DNA of 64,000 bases from Sphingobacterium arenae (lineage in GTDB: Bacteria; Bacteroidota; Bacteroidia; Sphingobacteriales; Sphingobacteriaceae): assembly GCF_014692505.1 (NCBI RefSeq), contig NZ_JACNYK010000009.1, forward strand, positions 1 through 64,000, in the 5' to 3' direction. A model generated the notes under the pieces. The model made no database searches, was not told where the DNA came from, and saw nothing but the letters and a program-made list of their open reading frames with translations. The translations under genes and the position numbers were made by a program. This document shows positions 58,017 to 64,000 of the stretch, in pieces; position 1 is the first letter of the stretch; every line of letters starts with the position of its first letter.

Positions 58017-61000
58017 TTAAAAATTAACCTGAACCCCTAAGTTAAATACCTTTTGTAAGGGATAAGAAAGTCCGTTCCCTCGCATTTCGGGATCCCACAA
58101 CTTAAAAGCAGAAAGGGTAAAAAGATTCGTGCCACTGGCATATATCCGCGGGCTCAGTCCATAAAAATCATTTATTTTGTATCCCATTTCGACAGATTTC
58201 AAGCGAATATAACTGGCTGAGCGAAGCCAATAATTACTATTCACAAAATTATTAGCGTTACCTATCGCTTCACTTCCGGCATCTGGTGACAAGCGTGGCC
58301 ATTGTGCATAGAGATCTCTATTTGTTTCAGTCCACAAACTCTCCTTAATAAAATTCAGCATCGCCCGATCCCCTCGCATTCCACCGGAGCTCACGGATAC
58401 AAAAGGTGCCATGGCGCTAGCGTTCATAAAAAAGGAAAAACGGGAAGATCCCTGAATAAAGGCAGAAATATCAAAATTTTTAAATCCAAATGACCCACCT
58501 ATACCATATTGGATTTCCGGATTTGTTGGATAACCCATGGGGACAATATCAAACTGGTCGATAACGCCGTCGTTATTGATATCTCTATATTTTATGTCGC
58601 CCGCCTGATATAAGGCATTGCTGCCATTCACCATCTGCACTGGTGAATTCAGCACCTCGTTGTCATCGATAAATAGACGTTCTGCGACATATCCTTGGGA
58701 CTGACCTACTTTTCGTCCTACAACGGAGCGCCAAGGTGCAACACCGGAGTAATCCAACTCATCATACACGGTGATTTCCGAGGTTCCATAGGTAAAATTA
58801 CCCCGCAGGATATACCACATCCCATTGAACAAGGATTTATTATAATTTAAAGTCAAATCAAGCCCCTTCCCTATCGCTTCCCCATAGTTAGTTCGCACAT
58901 TGGACGTCAAGCCTACGATCGATGGAATATCCTGTCGTACCTGCACAATATTTGTTCGGTTTTCATGATACACTTCCGCAATCAATTCTAAATCGTTATT
59001 GAATAAACCTAGCTCTAAAGCTAAATTCGTTTTGTAAGAAACCTCCCACGTGATATTTGGATTAGCATAGCGCAACACCTCTATCGTTGGTCGACTAGTA
59101 AGCGAGTTAAAATTATTCCCGAAATAGCCTGCATTTGGCCCGTTTAGGTCGATGTTGGACGTAAAGAAAAAACGATCAGAATCAGACACAATGACGTCGT
59201 TACCGACTAAACCATAGGTACCACGAAGCTTCAATTTAGGTACGGCATTTCGTAAGTTGTCCCAAAAGGGTTCATCGGAAACTTGCCAGCCTAATCCGAT
59301 GGATGGAAAAAAACCCCAACGAAAACGCGGATCAAAACGCTCCGATCCGTTGAGCCCGAAATTAAGCTCGGCAAAATACTTATTCCCATAACCATAGGTA
59401 AAGCGACCTGCCAACGCTACATTCCTAGATGGCAACGACGAGTCTAAATTATTCGCACTGCCATCCAAACGATCTTTAATCGAGCCTACCAACAAGGAGC
59501 CCACATCATGCTTGCCAAAGGAACGATTATACAACAAAGCGCCCTCTGCATATCCTCTTGCTTCAACAAACTTACTTCCCGCCTGGTAATCAATGTAATC
59601 ATAGCCATCCTCCGGATTTAATGCTGCCAATTGATAAGGAAAGCTGTTACTTGGATCATACGTTCCTCTTATATATTGATAATAAAAAGGGTCATAACTC
59701 CGCCGGAGACTAAAACCTGAATAGCGTGTAATACTACCGATAAAGCGGGCCTTTAAACCTTTTGTAAAAGAGCCTAAATCCTGGTGCAATTCCAACTGTG
59801 TAAGCAAGGTATTGTTTCGCACATCCTCATAGCCTCGCATAATATCTGCGTAGGGATTTAAATATCCCGGGCTGCCCTCTCCGAAGTCGTTGCCGGCATT
59901 ATTACCAAACAAAATTCGATCAACATATTGTGTATTATAATCTGGCTCATAGTATGCAGGGAAGAGTACCGGATTAGCCAGTAAGGTTTTACCATAGGTG
60001 TTCGCACCTCCACTCCCCGACTCACCGATAGGGCCAGTATAGTCATCGAAATTCGCACTCAAGCGGACTTTTGCTTCTAAGTTTTTCGTCAAATTCAAAT
60101 TCACGTTGGAACGTACCGTATATTTTTTCAGGTTAATATTTGAATTGAAAGGGTTCTTATTATCGACCTTTAGGATACCGTTATCCTGCGAAAAAGATCC
60201 TGCCAGATAATATGTTGCGGCATTCCCTCCCCCTGTAAGATTGAGGTTTGTTCGGTGATTCAGTGAGTAATCCCTCGTTAGCATATCCTTCCAATCTACA
60301 GCTGGATACACATTCGGGTTTCTATTCGGGTCGCGGGTGAAATCAATCTTGCTTTGTGGATACGTTAGTTCGCCGTGCCTTGTCATATTTGCGATATTCG
60401 CATATTCCATATAACTAATCGGATCGGCCATATCAACCTTCGTTGTTGGCGTAGAAAGGGAGCTTTCATGCCGGAAGGAAACCTTCACCTTTCCCCGTTC
60501 TCCCTCTTTCGTCGTCACTAAAACTACACCATTAGCCCCTCTCGCTCCGTACAACGCTGTTGCCGATGCATCTTTCAAAATCGAAAAACTCGCGATATCG
60601 TCCGGATTTAATCGGGCGAGGTCTTTGGAGGTCATCTCAATATTATCAATCAAAATCAACGGAGATGTCAACCCACTCCCAAAAGAAGTAACACTACGCA
60701 CAAAGAATTGTGCATCCTCTTCGCCCGGAGCGCCGGTAGATTGGTAGGCTACCAAACCCGCCATGCGACCGGCGAGCGCAGTCGTCAGGTTGCTAGACGG
60801 CGTACGCAACTCTTTCACGTTAACGGTGGTGATTGAAGACACCACACTTTCTTTCTTTTGCTTACCAAAGGCAACAACTACCGTTTCCTCGAGCTCCTCA
60901 GTATCTTTTGAAAGCCGCGTATTAATCAACCGAACCCGACCGACGACCACGGTATCCGCTAAATAGCCAATAGCCGAAAAGATCAGAGAATCGCCCTGAT

Positions 61001-61553
61001 TGGCCTCGAGTTCATAAATACCGTCGGCATCTGTCATCGTGCCTAATTGCTGCCTTTGTACGGTGATCGTCACGCCAGCGATCGGCGTGTCGTCAAACGC
61101 ATCCGTCACTTTACCGGTAATTTTATTTTGCTGATGGGGCGAAACGACGCGGACAGGTTCTCTTACCCGCACCGGAGGCTTGCTCCCCGCAACCGTGTTG
61201 GGGCGAGGTTTGATAACTATGGTATTGCCTTCAAGCAACCAGGTAGCGGCTTTGTCTTGCAGCAACACTTGCATAGTCTGGTTTATAGGCAGACCGTCAA
61301 TATCAGCATGGACCTTGATCCTGCCCAGCTCTCTGCTCTTGATAAAAAACTCATATCCAGTTTGCTGTTGTATGGCCTTCATAACCTGCAACAAGGACAT
61401 GCCATTCGTTTTCAAGGAAATGTCCTGCGCAACCCCCTCGGCCATTACGGTGGTCATATTCAGCAGGATAAGTGCAACGATCCATTTCATAATAAGGAGA
61501 AAACGGTTTACGGAAGACCCCTTCAGGTCTTCGGGTTTTGTGTTAAAATTCAT
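58017..61553 (-). CDS. SusC/RagA-family TonB-dependent transducer with STN signalling domain
   Basis: 1178 residues. A signal/anchor stretch (LLIMKWIVALILLNMTTVMA) is followed by an STN (secretin/TonB short N-terminal) domain at about 45-117 (SLLQVMKAIQQQTGYEFFIK, LLEGNTIVIKPR), a carboxypeptidase-like domain at about 145-225 (ITGKVTDAFDDTPIAGVTIT), a plug with LILIDNIEMTSKDLARLNPD and SILKDASATALYGARGANGV, and the barrel ending NLGVQVNF. STN domains in TonB-dependent transducers contact FecR anti-sigma proteins, so this receptor can report substrate binding. The fecR gene is the next gene upstream, 180 bases away, which supports that reading. Confidence 0.94.
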   Translation of the reverse strand: MNFNTKPEDLKGSSVNRFLLIMKWIVALILLNMTTVMAEGVAQDISLKTNGMSLLQVMKAIQQQTGYEFFIKSRELGRIKVHADIDGLPINQTMQVLLQDKAATWLLEGNTIVIKPRPNTVAGSKPPVRVREPVRVVSPHQQNKITGKVTDAFDDTPIAGVTITVQRQQLGTMTDADGIYELEANQGDSLIFSAIGYLADTVVVGRVRLINTRLSKDTEELEETVVVAFGKQKKESVVSSITTVNVKELRTPSSNLTTALAGRMAGLVAYQSTGAPGEEDAQFFVRSVTSFGSGLTSPLILIDNIEMTSKDLARLNPDDIASFSILKDASATALYGARGANGVVLVTTKEGERGKVKVSFRHESSLSTPTTKVDMADPISYMEYANIANMTRHGELTYPQSKIDFTRDPNRNPNVYPAVDWKDMLTRDYSLNHRTNLNLTGGGNAATYYLAGSFSQDNGILKVDNKNPFNSNINLKKYTVRSNVNLNLTKNLEAKVRLSANFDDYTGPIGESGSGGANTYGKTLLANPVLFPAYYEPDYNTQYVDRILFGNNAGNDFGEGSPGYLNPYADIMRGYEDVRNNTLLTQLELHQDLGSFTKGLKARFIGSITRYSGFSLRRSYDPFYYQYIRGTYDPSNSFPYQLAALNPEDGYDYIDYQAGSKFVEARGYAEGALLYNRSFGKHDVGSLLVGSIKDRLDGSANNLDSSLPSRNVALAGRFTYGYGNKYFAELNFGLNGSERFDPRFRWGFFPSIGLGWQVSDEPFWDNLRNAVPKLKLRGTYGLVGNDVIVSDSDRFFFTSNIDLNGPNAGYFGNNFNSLTSRPTIEVLRYANPNITWEVSYKTNLALELGLFNNDLELIAEVYHENRTNIVQVRQDIPSIVGLTSNVRTNYGEAIGKGLDLTLNYNKSLFNGMWYILRGNFTYGTSEITVYDELDYSGVAPWRSVVGRKVGQSQGYVAERLFIDDNEVLNSPVQMVNGSNALYQAGDIKYRDINNDGVIDQFDIVPMGYPTNPEIQYGIGGSFGFKNFDISAFIQGSSRFSFFMNASAMAPFVSVSSGGMRGDRAMLNFIKESLWTETNRDLYAQWPRLSPDAGSEAIGNANNFVNSNYWLRSASYIRLKSVEMGYKINDFYGLSPRIYASGTNLFTLSAFKLWDPEMRGNGLSYPLQKVFNLGVQVNF

Positions 61554-61650
61554 ACATTTGTACGGTTTAGATCATATTGTAATTTGTTAAAATGAAGAAT
61601 TTCTCTTAAACCAGAGATAAATAATTACGATAGACCGCTAAAACAATGGC

Positions 61651-61679
61651 GGGCAGTGTTGGCGCACTGTCCGTTTTTT
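61651..61679 (+). repeat. Hairpin with T-run between fecR and susC
   Basis: GGGCAGTG (61651-61658) pairs with CACTGTCC (61665-61672) with one mismatch, followed by G and six T on the + strand. As the flanking genes are on the minus strand, it would only terminate antisense transcripts, though the hairpin also forms in the sense leader of susC. Confidence 0.5.
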
Positions 61680-61733
61680 AGGACCTACTCTTCTATTGGC
61701 ATTTGTGCTAATTCATCATGACTTTTGTGCTAG

Positions 61734-62927
61734 TTAGTTAAAAATTGTTAGTTTATTCTTTTCTCCCAAACGTTCTAATCTAAATTTGATTCCACTACTT
61801 TCGATAATTCTGAGCACCTCTTTTAGACTTTTACCTCGGCTGATACTGGCATATAGATAGGTGTGCTTCACGGTCTGATCAATCTGAAAATCAAAATCAT
61901 ACCAACGGCTCAGTATTTTCAGTGCTTCGCGTAACTCTAACTCTTCAAACATAAACCGGTTATCCTTCCATGCTATATATGAGCTGACATCCACCTTTTT
62001 CTTACTTAACGCCCGTCCATCGTTAAGCCCTTGTTCGCCCGGCATTAGTGGGAGGACGTTACCAGCTGCGCGCAACAACACCGCCCCTTTTACTAGGGTA
62101 GTACGGGTATCTCCTTCCTCATCAGCATAAGCCTTGATATTAAATTGGGTACCGAGTACTTCAATTTCTTGTTGTGCCGTTTTGACCAAAAAAGGGATTC
62201 TGTGACCTTGTGTAGTAAAGGGTTTTACTTCAAAATAGGCTTCTCCCTCCAACTCTACCATTCTTAATCCACCCGTAAAGTGTGAAGGATAGGTTAGCTT
62301 TGTCTCCGCATTTAGCCATACTTTAGTACCATCGGCCAAGGTAATCTGATACTGTCCCCCTCTAGGCGTTTGTATGGTGGAATATACGACCTCCTCATCA
62401 CTAAGTCGTATTATGGATGTGCCGTCCTCGTAAGTCAGCTCCTCACCCAAAACTACTCCGTCCTGATCGTCGCTCAATTCGATGACGCTGCCATCCGAAA
62501 GGGTTATCAACGCTTTGTTCGTTCCCGGAGCTAGATCATGTATTTCAACATAGTGCTCTGTCAATACATGACTACGATAATATATAAAAATGAACGTCAA
62601 TATCGTTAATAGCACCGCAACATAAGGTAGAAGTTTGCGGAAAATGGACATGCGGTATATTTGGCTGTTCTTACTGTCGGCATATATCTTATACAGCGTT
62701 TTGGATTTCAGTCGTTCATCCCATACACCGTTTCGTTCTCCATTTCTAAGTGCTAACCAATCCCGGATATCTTCTAAGACGATCTCTTCGTCTTCTGCTC
62801 TTTTTAACAATTCTGCATGCAATGGACTTTCCGTTACCCATTTTTCCAGAAAAAGCAGTTCCTGATCACTGATCGTGCCAGCCATCTTTTTCCTTATCAA
62901 AATTATAACGTCAGAAATGTCGTCCAT
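61734..62927 (-). CDS. FecR-family anti-sigma factor
   Basis: A 397-residue inner-membrane regulator. The cytoplasmic N-terminal part (about residues 1-92: IRKKMAGTISDQELLFLEKW, VTESPLHAELLKRAEDEE) binds the sigma factor. One transmembrane helix follows near 93-115 (LLPYVAVLLTILTFIFIYYR), then the FecR periplasmic domain (YSTIQTPRGGQYQITLADGT, KVWLNAETKLTYPSHFTG) and a C-terminal DUF4974 domain (FEELELREALKILSRWYDFD). It should sense the STN domain of the neighbouring SusC and control the ECF sigma factor. Unusually, the sigma gene is not beside it but about 9 kb away at the other end of the locus. Confidence 0.93.
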   Translation of the reverse strand: MDDISDVIILIRKKMAGTISDQELLFLEKWVTESPLHAELLKRAEDEEIVLEDIRDWLALRNGERNGVWDERLKSKTLYKIYADSKNSQIYRMSIFRKLLPYVAVLLTILTFIFIYYRSHVLTEHYVEIHDLAPGTNKALITLSDGSVIELSDDQDGVVLGEELTYEDGTSIIRLSDEEVVYSTIQTPRGGQYQITLADGTKVWLNAETKLTYPSHFTGGLRMVELEGEAYFEVKPFTTQGHRIPFLVKTAQQEIEVLGTQFNIKAYADEEGDTRTTLVKGAVLLRAAGNVLPLMPGEQGLNDGRALSKKKVDVSSYIAWKDNRFMFEELELREALKILSRWYDFDFQIDQTVKHTYLYASISRGKSLKEVLRIIESSGIKFRLERLGEKNKLTIFN

Positions 62928-63021
62928 CTTTTATATTCCCTTGGTAAGAGTATATACAAACGACTTGGAAAAACCTTAGTAAAAAAATGAAATATTTTTT
63001 GAAAAAATTTTTGGAGAGAGA

Positions 63022-63894
63022 TTATCCAAATAAATCTGAGCTTAAATAACGATCCCCTCGGTCACATGCAATGAAGACAATAATACCTTCATCGATTTCG
63101 CTAGCAACTTTTAAAGCTGCGTGAAATGCCCCACCTGTACTCATTCCCACAAAAACCCCTTCTTTTCTTGCCAATTCTCGGGTGCGCTGGACGGCGTCCT
63201 GTTCAGCTATATCAATTACCCGATCTACCCGCGAAGCATCAAAAATCTTTGGAAGATAGGCTTCGGGCCACCGACGAATCCCGGGTATAGAAGATTTTTC
63301 CGTCGGCTGGCAACCAACAATCTGGATAGCTGGATTCTTATCTTTTAAGAACATCGAACATCCCATAATCGTACCGGTTGTTCCCATAGCACTTACAAAA
63401 TGTGTAATCTTTCCTTCTGTATCACGCCAAATTTCTGGTCCCGTGGTCTTGATATGAGCTTTATAATTATCGGGGTTTGCAAACTGATTTAAAATAAAAT
63501 ATTCACCAGAAGCTGCTTTTTCCTCGGCATAATCACGACAAACTTCCATATTTTGCAACAACGTTACTTTCGCTCCGTACGCTTCCATGGTTAAGGTTCT
63601 TTCACGAGTAGATGATGAAGGCATAACGAGCTCGAGTTCTAAGCCATAAATACCGGCTATCATAGCCAAAGCGATACCCGTATTACCAGAGGTAGCTTCT
63701 ATCAATTTCGTGTCTTTGGTGATTTCCCCTCTTTCCAAAGCAGAACGAATCATGTTTAAGGCAGCTCTGTCTTTTACAGAACCTGCCGGATTATTCCCTT
63801 CCATTTTTACGAAAATCTTCACGTTAGGGTTCTTGTGAAAAGAGGTAATTTCCACAAGAGGAGTATTGCCTATGGCGTCTATTAGTTTTCCCAT
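63022..63894 (-). CDS. cysM: Cysteine synthase B (O-acetylserine sulfhydrylase)
   Basis: A 290-residue PLP enzyme of fold type II. The PLP lysine is about residue 41 in NNPAGSVKDRAALNMI. The substrate loop is IEATSGNTGIALAMIAG and the phosphate-binding loop is VSAMGTTGTIMGCSMFLK. The short length and RRWPEAYLP segment favour CysM over CysK. It makes cysteine from O-acetylserine and sulfide or thiosulfate. Its ATG overlaps the stop of the upstream serine acetyltransferase by one base (TAATG), so the two enzymes of the pathway are translationally coupled. Confidence 0.93.
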   Translation of the reverse strand: MGKLIDAIGNTPLVEITSFHKNPNVKIFVKMEGNNPAGSVKDRAALNMIRSALERGEITKDTKLIEATSGNTGIALAMIAGIYGLELELVMPSSSTRERTLTMEAYGAKVTLLQNMEVCRDYAEEKAASGEYFILNQFANPDNYKAHIKTTGPEIWRDTEGKITHFVSAMGTTGTIMGCSMFLKDKNPAIQIVGCQPTEKSSIPGIRRWPEAYLPKIFDASRVDRVIDIAEQDAVQRTRELARKEGVFVGMSTGGAFHAALKVASEIDEGIIVFIACDRGDRYLSSDLFG

Positions 63895-64000
63895 TATACG
63901 ATAGGTTTAGAGTCGATAAATTTGGAGTTAGGCTGGTGATAAACTGTAGTATAGGGGTCTACACTAGAAGTCAACCATACGTTTCCACCAATAACGGAGT
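63894..64000 (-). CDS. cysE: Serine O-acetyltransferase, C-terminal fragment (runs off the window)
   Basis: The minus strand from the window end reads SVIGGNVWLTSSVDPYTTVY and then HQPNSKFIDSKPIV before a TAA at 63896-63894. The SVIGGNVWL piece is the last turn of a left-handed beta-helix (hexapeptide repeat), as in CysE/EpsC serine acetyltransferases, and the downstream cysM makes this the expected partner. The tail after the helix is where CysE binds cysteine synthase. Only about 35 residues are inside the window, so the assignment relies partly on context. Confidence 0.8.
   Translation of the reverse strand, partial: SVIGGNVWLTSSVDPYTTVYHQPNSKFIDSKPIV

Noticed and set aside
61651..61679. 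Hairpin as terminator of fecR
   Set aside because: The T-run is on the + strand; fecR and susC are read from the minus strand, where no T-run follows the stem.

Overview
The window looks like chromosome of a Bacteroidota species, most likely a member of the Sphingobacteriaceae (Sphingobacterium, Olivibacter or Parapedobacter-like). The reasons are the two SusC/SusD pairs, the FecR/ECF sigma regulators, the GldK/L/M/N type IX secretion core, a DUF6266 gene, a Bacteroidota-type LptD, and many promoters with the TAnnTTTG -7 element in place of a sigma70 -10 box. The assignment rests on reading the proteins, not on a database search.

Layout. 1-9.9 kb: 5' end of alaS, two tandem universal stress proteins, an OmpA-like porin, a DeaD-type RNA helicase, an HPP membrane protein with rlmB, dnaX and aqpZ. 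9.9-12.1 kb: a gene-poor stretch with an 11-bp-phased direct repeat, a DUF6266 gene broken by one in-frame stop, and a D-lactate dehydrogenase. 12.2-20.1 kb: a beta-barrel protein, the type IX secretion/gliding genes gldK and gldN facing gldM and gldL, a TonB protein and tsaD. 20.1-32.6 kb: TamB, a small conserved protein, an orphan SusC/SusD pair, tex and tatA. 33-49.9 kb: MATE exporter, a small coiled-coil protein, 2-oxoacid dehydrogenase E2, cinA, lptD, a cell-wall amidase with an MCE protein, an S9 peptidase, a membrane protein/HTH regulator/creD group, tRNA-Leu, trigger factor and a GNAT acetyltransferase. 49.9-64 kb: DUF3943 and secreted proteins, then a minus-strand outer-membrane uptake locus (FecR, SusC, SusD, two lipoproteins, an MBL-fold hydrolase, with an ECF sigma gene at the far end), and the cysE-cysM pair.

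How it fits together. Most of the window is envelope biology: outer-membrane receptors (SusC/D), the energy transducer (TonB), barrel and LPS assembly (TamB, LptD), lipid transport (MCE), protein export (TatA, type IX core) and wall hydrolysis. The SusC at 58017-61553 has an STN signalling domain and sits next to a FecR, so its expression is probably controlled by trans-envelope signalling through the nearby ECF sigma factor.

The most unusual content is in three intergenic regions (32.7-33.0, 37.6-37.8 and 44.7-45.1 kb). They share a modular family of structured repeats. The main module occurs three times, twice on + and once on -. Each copy has a 5-bp outer stem, a constant asymmetric internal loop, an inner stem of different sequence that stays complementary, and a 35-nt terminal loop with conserved positions. 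A second module shows a further compensatory base pair, and a third is a T/A-rich hairpin. Two matching TACTTTG-N5-CAAAGTA palindromes also flank the HTH regulator/creD genes and are likely its operators.
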